A stretch of DNA of 64,000 bases, taken from the NCBI RefSeq assembly GCF_028389875.1, contig NC_084702.1, positions 68,173,582 through 68,237,581 of the forward strand. Reading direction: 5' to 3'. A program made the position numbers and the translations under genes. Below, piece after piece: positions 13,740 through 25,100 of this stretch. Source of the stretch: Rhea pennata (lineage: Eukaryota > Chordata > Aves > Rheiformes > Rheidae). Every line of letters begins with the position of its first letter. Within the stretch, counting starts at the first letter, position 1. The notes below the pieces were generated by a model, which was given only the letters and a program-made list of their open reading frames with translations, searched no databases and was not told where the DNA came from.

Positions 13740-16700
13740 CTGCATGGAAAATTTTAAAAATTGCTATTTCAAGAACATGAACACATTTTTGACATTTGGA
13801 AATTTCTGACAGGTAAGCAGAACTATTTAATCCACACTCATTCAAAGTAGATGTGCTCCCTCTGCTGGTAGTTAACAAGCAGATGGTGTTCTAACAGCAG
13901 GCAGAATGTCTGAAACTGGCAAGCAGAAAACTTGTAATAATTTTAAAACATTACTTTCAAGTGAGTTTAAGAGTCTTTCCTTGCAGTGAGCCTAGGTTAC
14001 CATTACAGTGATACTTTGCAGTGGACATTAGCTCTTCCTTTCAGATTCTGTGAGATAAAAGACTCACACTGCAAGACAGTCCTTTGTGAGCTTATATTTT
14101 AGGAGTACATATACGATTTACAAGTAGGCAGAGTACAAAAGATAGTTTAACAATGAAAGGAAGAAAAGATGATAGAAGGATTTTTTTTTTTAAGTTTGGA
14201 TTATCGCTTAAAAACAGCAATAAAAATATACAATTTCAAGAACATAATAAAGCATTAGAGAAAGAGGTTCTAAACTGTATAATTGTGTCAGTATGCCTCC
14301 TAGAAGAGCAGTACATCAAGCAGGTAACAGGTTATACAGCAACATCTGCCTTGGATTAGTAAATTGAATTCTATTTTAGGAAAAAATCAAAACTAACTAA
14401 AAACAGTAAGAATTAGGTTCTCAGATGTTACAGTTATAAGGTCTAACACACCTGAAAGCTTGTCTAATTTTTCCAGCTATATTTACTAGCCTAATAAAAG
14501 ATACTACCTCTACATACAAACTTTCCTCACACAGTGATGGGAGACATTTAAAGTTCTACATCAGGATATCCCTGTCCAATAAATCTAACTCAAATAAAAT
14601 AAACTCCTCTTACTTTAAGGCAATGGGACAATCAATAGCCAACTATCAAAAGGAAGCTTTTCAAACACCTGAAGAGGATTTGGGTCCACTAGAGTTAGAG
14701 CTCCACTAGAACAATTTTTAATTGTTAATTAACAATTTTACTATAGCTAAGTTGAAGAGCTCTAATGGACTGAAATTAGCTATAGTATAATTAGCTATAG
14801 TAATTAACAATTTTACTATAGTATGTGCAAACGAGTTGCATTAGTGTTGATATGCATTCCCAGACCAGCAAGCCCCAAATCTTTTCCCCAAGAGGCACAC
14901 AATTTAACTAGTCTCAGAATGGAAACAAGCATATAACACAGCTGCCAGTGAAAATGGTGCACACTATACAACGATTCAAGGATGCCCTTCCAATCCCAGA
15001 TTCCCACGTTTTCAGATCTTCCCATAGATGCCCAAGAACAACATGCTGCTTTTTTCCTAACTGCGTACCTTTATCTTTCCCTCATTTGATAGCAGGAATA
15101 AATACATCAAGTCAAACAGTTCAGTATATTGAAGAGCAGTGTAATCATTCAGCATGTGAAATGGCCGTAATTCCAGTGATTCACCGCTCTCCAAGCTTCG
15201 ACAGAGAGCTTGGCCAAGTACCGCAGCTACAGCTACTGGTATCCTCTGTCCTGACTGGGAAGACAAACCCAACAACATCCAAATAGGAGCTATACTAAAA
15301 GCCCATATAGCTGAGTAACGTCCTCCCAACAGTGGCCAGCAACGGCGCTGACAAAAGAAGGACAAGAGAACGAAGCAGACAGCGGTGTCCCCTTCAACTT
15401 TTCAGCCTTATGGCTTATGGTCTCCCTGAATCTGAAGCTGTAGCAAAAGAACCATAGACTTGGCAGCCCCTCCCCGAGGATTCAGAGGTGAAAATAATTA
15501 AGTTTTCTGCTTTCTCTGCTTACCTCCTCAATAAGAGGAATATCATTAGAGGAAAAAAGGCTACATTAGAGTCTAGATGGCACACTGAGAATGGAAATAA
15601 AAAATATTCTAAGAGTTGGGCAGTTATGTGGGCATATCCCCCCCAACACATTCACTCTCCTCACATCACACACACTATTTTCTTTGACAATTTTTTTTAG
15701 ACACCAGTAGGTGTTCTCCTTTCATAAAGTATAATTATTATTGTACTTAAATACATAAGTACTGTAACCAGCAAAATTTTCTCTCTGTATTAATTGAGTT
15801 CAAAAGTAAAAAAGAATCAATAACTGTTCTCCATGTCTTTCTGGAATGACCAAGTCCTTTCTAACAATTACAAAAATCAGCATGGGGCTAGTACAATAAT
15901 CTAATGTAATGTATTTAACAAAAACATGCAGGAAAATGTTGCCTTTTTTGGACAATAGAACAAGCTGGATATTTTGTATCAGCTTATAACTATTAACATC
16001 TACATCATACAAAGAGGTGCTGTTAATAAAACTTTTATACTCTACCAAGTCCTATATTACATAGTTCAAATATCAGTTTTAGGATTATCCTTTTGAATTG
16101 CATCTGAATCACAATGGCATGTCTCCCTCACTAGCTTCCCGTTGTTTTCAGCACTAAGTTCTAAACTACACACCACAGCTTACAAGGAGATACGAAACTG
16201 TAAGCTGACATCTGTTCAGCTTACAGTTCCACTCTGGCTCTTCACATCACTGCCTCTGTTCTCCATCCTCAGTAAAAATAAAACAACCTTAATATCAACA
16301 GAGCTCTGGCAAGTTACGAGAGCCTACCTGACTCAGAATACTCAAAAGGAGTTATATAAAGTGTCCAGAGTTCTCTTCTCTCAAGTCATTTATCTAAAAA
16401 GGAGATTTGGGGAAGGCGCTGGATCACCTGGTTACTTTTCACTTTACTGTTTGTCTTAAACAACTTCTTAAACTGAAATCCCCCAATGTAGTACATGATC
16501 ACATTACATTTAAATTCTTGTTATCTTCCATTATTTCACCAAAAAGGTATTTCAGAATGCCAAAGGTGAAAGGTAGCATAGAATACATTTCCTTTATGCA
16601 TACAATATAACAGAGGCTCTATAGTATAATACATTGTTACTTAAGCAAAAGTCCACAGTTTTTCTGAGCAACAGTCAAAAAAGAAATTTTGAAACAGAAT

Positions 16701-19700
16701 TCTGTTCTCACACTAAAATACTACAAGGCAAAACTAACCACTGACTATATACAATATTAACATTTGTAAATATTGACACATTTTTCAGGAATCAGCATTT
16801 CCCCTGAGAGACTTCAGACAACATAGACACGTACGTACAAGTTAAATGATGTTCACGTTTCAAAAAAAGCAGAAGAAAAAGCAAGCCCTTCAGATAAGGA
16901 AGCTGTTAAATGGAATAATCTTCCACCATATTTAAGTACCTTGGAGTTAATGTGGACTCAGCTCCTATTGCACTTGAGGCTGAAGCTGGTGAATTAGGCT
17001 GCAGACGTCTAAATTCCTTTTCAGCCTGGTCTTCCTGCTCTCTTTCACGAGCCTCTGAATATGGAGAGAGCAAGTAAATGACAAATAATCAAGATAATAT
17101 TCATGAAATAATAAAATTTCATGTAGGTCTGAAAATGAAAAAAAAAAATTTACTCTGCTCAACAGACATAAAACATTTGAAAAGGTAAAATCAAAAAAAA
17201 ATATCAGATTTCCACTGCTAACACAACAATCACTCAGAAAAACAAGATGTCTCAGGGAAAACGCAAGCACCTTTCAAGCATTAGTTTGTATAGATTAACA
17301 AACATAAGTTGATCATATCATGATGCTGATATTGAAGTATGTTCAACTTTATATAGCATGACAGTAAATAGTACGCCTACTTCAAACAGTTCTTGAAATT
17401 CACATAGCACAGAGAAATAATTCAGTACATATTTATAAATAAGTAAATAAATGAATTCTAAATATATATGGAAAATAAATGGCCACAACTCTTCGTATTT
17501 ATCCCCATTTCACTTACTGGAAATAATCTCAATGGAAGAGTGCAATCAACAAAAAAACAGAATCTCTCATTTAAAAATATCAATAAGAATCTTACATAGA
17601 ATAGTGAGACTGGTGCAGAGAAACAGATACAACTACTCTGTTTCTTAAAGCTGTTCAAATTACTTCTGTTAAGCAGAGAAAAACCACACTTTATCATCTT
17701 CTCCCTATACAAAAAACATACTTTCTTGTTTCCCTCTCATATACTTAGCAAAACAGTTCTATATCTCTTAAACTATCAGCTAAAAGTTGTGCAGTACAAC
17801 ATAAAAGCGTTTTCTTCTGAAGAGACACATAGACATCTGCATGATACAGAACTAGGAAACACATTTTGATCTCAATTCTTCATGGGTAACAGACAAGATG
17901 GAGCTGTTTCCAAATGTTATCAAACACAATGCAGGAGGGTATTTTGGGTAATCTAGAAATAGAATGTTCATAGTGTACAAAAAAAAAAAAAAAAGAAATG
18001 TTTCTACACTTTTTCAAGTACTACGTGCCACAAATGGCAACATATATTTTTCAGGTAAGCAGCCGAATTAATTACAAAGTTTTGTCATTTTTGGAAAAAT
18101 AACTGATCTCACAATCAACAATATGTTGCGTTCCTATTCCAGTGAAGATTCTAAAAATTTTTCTTTGGTTTCAGAAATTCAAGTTCAACAAACAAAAAAC
18201 AAAAATTCAAAATTCAGCAATTCAAAAAGCTCTACAAAAGACTAAAACACTTGTTCTGGCTGTTTATTAATCAGTCAATCAATCATCAATCTAACAATTT
18301 GACTGTTTAACCACTCAGCTGTTTACAGGATTTCCATGTTGAACTAAAACATGGTGCAGTCAGCTGATCTCTCAAAAGGGATTAGGATAGCACAAGCTGG
18401 ACCAGTATCAAACATGAAAAGCTTCCCAACATGGAAGAATTCTTGCTGTATTTAGACTTAGCCAGTAGGAGAAAAGCATGCAAATCTTATTTTGGGATCC
18501 CCTATATACATGAATTTCACAATGCCATAAATTCCATAAAATCAGCAAGCCTCCACAGGATTATATCGTTCTGCATGCAATTAAAACCTGAATATAATTA
18601 GCACTGAGATATTCTCATTCGTTCATGAAGAACTACTGTCTCCATGATAAAGGGCTTCAAAGTCTACTGTCTTCACAAGTTGCAAAATTTTAGAGACTGA
18701 ATTAAGCCCAGTAGGACAGAAGCTACTCAACAATGATAGCATCACATGGAGAAAAAAAAGAAAAAAAATGTGTGTGCATTGCATTCATTACACATTGTAC
18801 AAGTGGAGGAAGAAACTGTGGACATTCGGGTTGGCAACGGGAACTCTAGAACCACATGGTTTTACGTCCCAAAGATCCTCACTCGAATGGTATTTGGTTG
18901 GATTGGGGGGCAGGTCTAGCTCAGTTGGTTAGAGCATGGTGCTACTAACGCCAAGATCACAGGTTCAATCTCCGTACAGGCTGTGCTGAGAGCCGGACTA
19001 GACGATCTCCAGAGGTCCCTTCCAACCTTACCGTTCTACGATTCTATGATCAGAAGCAAAACATACCATTTTCACTATCTTCCCCTCCGAAGTTGCCACC
19101 TTGAAAACTTACCTCCCTCGAGCACAGAGGGGGATGAAGACCAATTCGAGGAGCAGCCATAAAACCTGCTATGTTATAAGACACGAAAAGCATCCCCTTG
19201 TTTCTTCTTTTTTATTCTATTCACTCTAAATTAAAGCTACCTGTACTAGCTCCCTTTACACAATAAATATAAAACTAACTAAAATAAGGAAGGAAAGAAG
19301 GCTGTATTCCAACCCGACCCTCGCTTCTGTGCTGGCTACACCTCACACGCAGAACCTTGTGCGTTCCTGTCTTGTATGTACTCTGATAGTACATACAAAT
19401 CAACAACTTACCGATTTAGTAAGCCCCAAACTGCTTCAGATTGTATTCCTAGAACCAACCTACTTTTTCCCCCACAAAGAAAAGCGACATAAGGCGCTTA
19501 GAACCTCACCCCAACACAGAGTAACGGAGTACACTGTAAAAAGCAATAGCTGACAACGCTCACGCCGCTTACCCAAGATCTTCCTGCTCCTTTCCACAGC
19601 AGTTCTTCTCGTTTGTTCGAACATGGCTTCCAGGTCAAAAGTCCGAGCTTTTTTCCCTAAAAAAAAACAAGGAAAAAAAAAGGAGGGGGAGAAAAAGGAG

Positions 19701-20004
19701 ACCGTGGCAGTGACCCACCTCACTCAGAGGCGCTCCGGGCGGCGGCGACCCGGCCGCTCTCGCCGCCAACGGCCGCCCACGGCCGCAGGGAGCGGGCAGA
19801 GGAACCCGCCGCCGCCACGCACCGAAGCCCGAGAAGCCCATGGTGGCCGCCAGCTCCGGGTCGGGCCCCGCCAGCGCAGCAGCGTCTGTAGGGGGACACA
19901 AACCAGGCGGGGGTCAGAGCGGAGGGCGAGCGAGGGCGGCGGCGGCAGCACCCCGGCCCGGCCCCGCCCGGCCGCTCACCGCCCGCCGCTCCCGGCGCCT
20001 CCAT
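13541..20004 (-). CDS. WDR70: WDR70, WD repeat-containing protein 70, 5' part (residues 1-162; 3' part outside window)
   Basis: WDR70 is a nuclear WD40 propeller protein; in yeast and human it is linked to DNA double-strand break repair and histone H2B ubiquitination. Only the N-terminal, pre-propeller part is here. Five coding exons join in frame on the minus strand: 20004-19980, 19885-19823, 19656-19573, 17054-16940 and 13739-13541 (486 nt, ends in phase 0). The start is the ATG at 20004, with G at -3 and G at +4. The best landmarks are MGFSGFG joined to KKARTFDLEAMFEQTRRTAV, the conserved opening of the human protein, and then EAREREQEDQAEKEFRRLQ. Exon 5 is acidic (a run of five Asp plus GPPLPP) and stops just before the propeller. 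Human WDR70 is about 650 residues, so roughly a quarter is present. It is divergent from NUP155 across a shared CpG island. The assignment is confident; exact edges were read by eye. Confidence 0.93.
13740..16939 (-). other. WDR70: WDR70 intron 4
   Basis: 3.2 kb between exons 4 and 5, GT...AG on the minus strand. It contains a cluster of short direct and inverted repeats near 14.7-14.8 kb. From 14.95 to 15.4 kb a more balanced-composition patch is open on both strands. I recognise no gene or mobile element in it. Confidence 0.85.
14720..14821. repeat. Cluster of short inverted and direct repeats
   Basis: An 18-bp perfect palindrome (AATTGTTAATTAACAATT) lies at 14,720-14,737. A 21-bp unit starting TAATTAACAATTTTACTATA occurs identically at 14,726-14,746 and 14,801-14,821. 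CTATAGCTAA at 14,741-14,750 is inverted at 14,776-14,785 and again at 14,791-14,800. The whole segment could fold into a hairpin. Confidence 0.85.
16940..17054 (-). CDS. WDR70: WDR70 coding exon 4
   Basis: 115 nt, residues 58-95. The acceptor reads ATATTCAG and the donor CCAAG|GTACTT. The product EAREREQEDQAEKEFRRLQ is a charged helix corresponding to the EARERE segment of human WDR70, followed by a Ser/Ala-rich stretch. Confidence 0.9.
17055..19572 (-). other. WDR70: WDR70 intron 3
   Basis: 2.5 kb intron, non-coding. It holds a poly-A tract near 17,980-17,995 and the tRNA/CR1 SINE at about 18,909-19,051, which is inserted antisense to WDR70. Nothing else is recognised. Confidence 0.85.
18909..19051 (+). 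mobile_element. tRNA-Ile-derived SINE with CR1-type tail (TguSINE1-like)
   Basis: Composite retroposon. The head resembles tRNA-Ile(AAT): box A TAGCTCAGTTGG at 18,917-18,928, then GAGCATGGTGCTACTAACGC, where a tRNA-Ile has GTGCTAATAACGC. Box B GGTTCAATC is at 18,962-18,970, and CTCCGTACAGGC closes the acceptor side. The tail from about 18,984 reads GCCGGACTAGACGATCTCC, then AGGTCCCTTCCAACC, and ends in CR1-like octamers (TTCTACG, ATTCTATG). The head is a pol III promoter and the tail the CR1 recognition end. As I recall, this architecture defines TguSINE1 of passerine birds. The altered anticodon loop and degraded acceptor stem show it is not a functional tRNA. Confidence 0.85.
19573..19656 (-). 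CDS. WDR70: WDR70 coding exon 3
   Basis: 84 nt, residues 30-57. The acceptor is TTTTTTTTTAG and the donor TTGG|GTAAGC. The product KKARTFDLEAMFEQTRRTAV is the most conserved N-terminal block of WDR70 and anchors the gene call. Confidence 0.95.
19823..19885 (-). CDS. WDR70: WDR70 coding exon 2
   Basis: 63 nt, residues 9-29, ending in TMGFSGFG. The acceptor is CCCCCTACAG and the donor TTCG|GTGCGT. It joins exon 1 through a split GAC (Asp) codon, giving DAAALAGPDPELAATMGF, close to the human DASGPDPQLAVTMGF. Confidence 0.9.
19980..20004 (-). CDS. WDR70: WDR70 coding exon 1 (start codon)
   Basis: 25 nt encoding MEAPGAAG plus one base, with donor G|GTGAGC. The ATG context GGCGGCATGG is strong. 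An upstream in-frame ATG at 20,034 would add a poly-Gly stretch not expected in the family and was rejected as the start. Confidence 0.82.
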
Positions 20005-20978
20005 GCCGCCGCCGCCGCCGCCCCGGAACCACAACAGGCTCCGGCCCCGGCGCCGGCAGGAAGCGCGGTCGGCGCAGCGGGAGGGGCAGCGCGGCGGGAG
20101 GAGCCGCGCGGCGCCGGCGCCGCCCTCCCGGCCCGGCGGCGGCTGCCGCTGCGCGGCTTCGCCCCTCGGGCGCCGGGCTGAGGTTTCCCTTTCGCGGGGC
20201 AGGCGTGCGGCTGCTGCACGAAGCCTTTGCGGACGGGAGCGGCGTCCGTGCAGCCACGGAGAGTTACTGCGCTCGGGGTATGCCGGTTAACGCGTTACAG
20301 CCGAGCTCCCCGCAGCGCCTGCGCCTGCTTCACTCCCGTGCCGGCCCGGCACGCCGGCGCCAGCCCGAGCGGGCGCGCTGCCGTCAGCAGGGCCCGGCCC
20401 CGTCAGGGCGGCCGTGGCGGCAGCGCGCCAGCCCGGCTCCTGGAGGGGCAGCGGCCAGGCCGGCTCGGCGCAGCCCTCACGGGGCCACGCGTGGGCCGTT
20501 GCGGGGGACTGCTCAGCATTTCAGGCTTCCGCTGCCACAAGTGACACATGTACTCGCGTGGTTTAACCTAAATCTCCTATGGCAAAATACCATATAGTCA
20601 CCGTACAGACTATACACCGTATAGACTACCCAGGCTCCGCGTGTGCGCCGCGGGGCTCCAAGAGCCGCAGTGGCCACCGAACAGCCCGTAACCACCCAGG
20701 CAGCCTTCGGCCGCCGAGCACGCGTGAGAACAGCAGCCCCTTCGCGCCGCTCTCCCGGGGACGCGCCGCCCGCCCCGCTTCCCGGCGGCAGGCGCCCCGC
20801 CCGCGCGCGGCGCCCTGCTCCTCGCCGGAAGCGCCCGGGGCGCAGGCGGAAGTGCGTCGCGCGCGCAGGGCCTGCCGGGATTTGGCGGGGCGCGCAGCGG
20901 CCGCTCGCCAGCGAGCGCCTTCTCGCCGCGCGCTGAGGCGCCGCCGGCCCTGGCGTTGCCGCCGCCGCTGCCGCCGCC

Positions 20979-21114
20979 ATGCCCGCGGCCATGAGCCCCG
21001 CGGCGCCCACCGCGCAGGAGGCGCTGGAGATCGCGGGCCGCATCATCGACCGACAGATCCAGGATGACCGCTGCTACCCGGACTTGTCCGAGCTGCTGGC
21101 GGTGCCGGCGCCCG
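20979..21114 (+). CDS. NUP155: NUP155 coding exon 1 (start codon)
   Basis: Residues 1-45. [20 protein letters not shown] is followed by the conserved [20 protein letters not shown]. Donor CCCG|GTGAGG, phase 1. Confidence 0.93.
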
Positions 21115-22158
21115 GTGAGGAGCCCTCGGTAGCCGCCTGCCTCGCGGCCTCCGCCCCGGCCCTCCCGCGGCCTCCTGCGGGCCAGGCCTGCAGCGCGGCC
21201 GACGCCGCCTTGCCGGCCAGGCGTGGGGCCCTGGGCGGGCACGGCTCCCCAGCCCGGCAAGGCCCCGGGGCAGCAGCAGCCGGCCCCGCCTCCTTAGGGA
21301 CGGCCCAGGGCTGAGCCCGACGAGGCCCGGTGTGGCGGTTCCCCGGCGGGGTCTGGCGCGGCAGTAGGGGACGCTTTGGCGCTTCAGCGAAGGTCGCAGC
21401 GTGGGCTTTATGCATGGTAGCGGGAACGGTTGCAAGAAGAAGAGGCTTAGGACTGGGACTGCAGCCCCATCTCCCTCCGGAAAGCAGTGAAAATGGCACT
21501 CGTTTTCCATCTCGTTTATTGAGAAGTCTCTTGCAGGATGGTCTTAGTGTTGCCAAGTGCACAGCACCATCCCTGAACATTACAGGGTGCCTAAAAAATC
21601 TCTCTTAAACTTCTTTGAGTGCCTTTTGTTTGTCTGTAGCGCTATGTCACATGTGGTTATGATACAATGTATAGCTCTCCTCAGACATTTGTTTTGTCCT
21701 CTTTGAAATATCGAGGCATCATTGCTTACTTCGTTGGTGCTAATTATCTGGCCAAGATAAAGACCCACTCAATGGCTGTAGGTGACCTAATCAGTGTGTA
21801 TCCAGCAGGTGGCAGGATACAATCAAATATTAGCAGTATTTTCTGTTATGATAAGATATGATGTGACCTACCTTAGCAGCATTATGGAGAGTAACGTTTA
21901 AGATCGTCATTAGTGTCCACTAAGTGTCTCTCTGGAAGTGTATTCTTATTTATATCCTGAATTTTTCTTTTTATCAGGAGAAAACATTGGGGAACTTTGA
22001 AGTATAAAGAAAATAGAAGAGACTTCTTTCACCTTGTGTTTTGTCAGCTGTAGTTTGAATAGCCGTTTGCAAGGCTAATGTGTAAAATAGTGTCAGAGTC
22101 TGAATAGCTGTTTGCAAGGCTAATGTGTAAAATAGTGTCAGATTTGACAGCTTCTTCG

Positions 22159-22191
<33 letters not shown>

Positions 22192-25100
22192 ATATAACTT
22201 TTGTCACAAATACAGTTATTCTAGATTGTGAACTCCCGTGCTTTTAAAAAACACTTTATTGCTTTTTGTGTAAGGATACTTTCATACATCTGTTTGCAAA
22301 TCTACTTGCTCCTGTTTTGAGAGTTAGATTAACTATTTATGGTCCTGATCCTACATATGCCTTTGTTCATGCATACTTTGTGAGTAGCAGTATTTGTATG
22401 TTTAAAGGCTTTACAGTATCAAGACAATGTTTTTGAGAAGTCTGAAGGGCTGGATTATTCATCTAAATTAAAATGAGCAATAGGCATTCTGTAGTTTAGA
22501 TTTCACAGATTAGGGGAAAAAAGGGTAAAGAAAGAGAGGGGATTTTTGTAAATTTTTGTTTCTTTATAGGAAGTCTAATTTTGTTCTTGTTGTTATTTGC
22601 AGGTAGTCCTACAGTTTCTGGTATGTCAGATATGGATTATCCTTTGCAAGGACCAGGTTTGCTGTCAATACCTAATCTTCCAGAGATCAGCCCAGTCCGC
22701 AGAGTCCCACTTCCCCCTGAGCTAGTGGAGCAGTTTGGACGTATCCTGATGAAAAATCATGTGTTAGGTTGTATGTGTAATAATATTCAAAGTGAACTTT
22801 TGTTCTTTCATAATTGTTTTTCCCGGATATTACTGTTGTTCAGATGAAAACAGATGAGCCTTGATCTTGCTTGCCTTCCCTTTATAAAGGCTCCAAGTGG
22901 TAATAATGTCCATTTGCGTAGACTTGCTTTTGGAATTGATTCCTATATGAGGAACTTTGCTTATTGTACCTTGTTTGTGAACTGCTATAATATTAAAATT
23001 TTCACAATTTTAGAGATTTTGAGTTTGCTAGCCTATGTGCATTTAGTCCTTACATCTGCAGTGCTTCAGATATGCAATGCAATTGTATGATGGGAGTATT
23101 TCCAGAAATCAGCAGAGCTTGGCTAACCATTGACAGTGACATTTTCATGTGGAACTATGAAGATGGGTATGTACACAATGTATTCCTGGTGGTGTAATTC
23201 ATATTATATCTAAATTAAGTGATTATAGTTATGGAGATTGTTTATTGGTAGCACAGAGGTGTGCTTTTCAGTATAAGGTATCTTGATTTCTTTTAGGTGG
23301 TTGAAGGTTCTTGAAAGTTGTTTTAGGTTCTTGAGTAATAAGTATTTAAGGACTTAGCTATGCTTCTGCCAAATCACCTAGAGATGGAAGAAAAGAAAAT
23401 GCATTTGCTTAATTAGACTTATTCAGTGTCCTGAAGTTATTGGTGTATTTCTGCTAAGGCTTTAATTACGCTGAAAAAGGTAGAAAAATCTTATCCTAAT
23501 TGCCTAACTCAGCTAATAAGTACACTAATGCTATAAAGTGGTCAGTCATTTCTACAATGCTAAATAATATGTCATTGGTGCTTTGGCTGTATTTTCTAGT
23601 TACTTTAAAAATATCATGATTGAGGCTGTCACACCTAACTAAGGAAGGATAAATGAAAATTTCATAATCTTTTCCAATGACAATGAGATGTTTATGATTT
23701 ACAGTTTTGTAATTCTAACATGCTTGTATGGTAAGAATTTAGTAGGAATTGCTTTATACATAATTCTTTTATTTCTTAGTTTTAAAGTTGAGACTGTGCT
23801 TCACACAGTTCCTCTCTGTAAGTTTACATTGTGTCTCAGTTAAATACATTCCACCAAATAATACAAAACTTCATACTCTTAAAGATATGGTACCGGAGAA
23901 AGAGTTTGGGGTTTTTATCTTTTATGATAGATAAAATTATTCCATAAAATTTACTTTATGAATTTTTGATGAAACAGATACCATATAATTTCCTCATTCT
24001 TGATGTTAATTAGCGTTACCTATGCTGCATTATGTAATTCAGACTGGACTATATGAATTAACAGCAAACAAAAATACAGATTACAATTGGGTTTCAGGTT
24101 TGAAGTTTAACTGTAAGAGGCTCTGATGTGCTCAAATATTTGCCTGCATAGTTTTGCTGTGAAATTTCTGTCGTTTCATTTTGCTGGACTTACTTTCAAT
24201 CTAAGCAAAATGTGTAGATGGTTTAAAATTGTTAGAAGTATTAATAATTTTTAAATATACAGAATCTGACTTTGTTATTATGTAATTCTTGAGGTTTTTA
24301 TGCAGCTTTTGTATTTTGGCAGGGGAGACCTTGCTTATTTTGATGGCCTCAGTGAAACTATTCTTGCAGTGGGTCTTGTGAAGCCTAAAGGAGGTAAGAA
24401 ATATATGACAGTGACTAGAATTATGCCGTTTCTAAACATTCTTCATATGTGTTTGTATATGTATACATAATAATGCCTGTGTATTTATATGCATGGTTAT
24501 GTTTTATTTGTAGAACCATTATGAAATTGATTACAATCCAAAAGTAATGTGTAATTTAACAATTATTTACACTGATTAACTTTTTTTTCTAAACCATGTT
24601 GTACTTTTAATATTTCTGCTGTTTACAAATTTACACATTGAAGGGATCTTTCATGAGATCCTTATTTCTAGCTTTTTTCCTCCCAATTCTTTTGGTGGCT
24701 ACTGCTTACAAAAGATTGAAGTCAGAGTTTGATTGGCAATAGGGTTGGACATAAAAGAAGTACATTTATAAGAAAAACATTATTTTTAAGATTCTGTTAT
24801 TTCATGAATTGGAAGCTTAGCTGCTGGTTGTTTTCTAACTCTAGAGTTTCACAGATTATTTGGTCTTAAATATGACTATTCCCTCTAACTAGCAGATACT
24901 TTTATCCAGTGACTACAGTGGATACATTCATTGCGAGTCTGCAAGGTTGACTGCAAACAAGATTTATTTTTTTTCCCCCACTTCAGGCATTTTCCAGCCT
25001 CATGTACGACACTTACTTGTTCTGGCTACCACAGTGGATATTGTGATTTTAGGGCTCAGCTGTGCTAACATACAAACAGGTAATACCTCTTTTTTCCCTT

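Larger units (their letters stand above)
19700..21400. promoter_or_regulatory. CpG island; bidirectional WDR70/NUP155 promoter
   Basis: About 1.7 kb of dense CG dinucleotides containing the first coding exons of both divergent genes; the start codons at 20,004 (minus) and 20,979 (plus) are 975 bp apart. No TATA box is obvious at either end. Close to NUP155 are an ETS-type GCGGAAGTG at about 20,846-20,854, a second CCGGAA at 20,825-20,830 and an E2F-like TTTGGCGGG at 20,881-20,889. All are typical of housekeeping promoters. Transcription start sites cannot be fixed from sequence. The many long open frames here are GC-rich shadows. Confidence 0.85.
21115..22602 (+). other. NUP155: NUP155 intron 1
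   Basis: 1.5 kb. The first part is still CpG island. It also carries a 45-bp tandem duplication at 22,054-22,143 and a 29-T run at 22,161-22,189. Acceptor TTATTTGCAG. Confidence 0.9.

Noticed and set aside
18909-18983. A functional tRNA-Ile gene
   Set aside because: The anticodon loop and acceptor stem are degraded and the unit continues into a CR1 tail, so it is a SINE head.
19620-21510. Many long open frames on both strands (up to 324 codons) in the GC-rich region
   Set aside because: They are caused by CpG-island composition, have Arg/Ala/Pro/Gly-rich nonsense products and overlap the real first exons of WDR70 and NUP155 in other frames.
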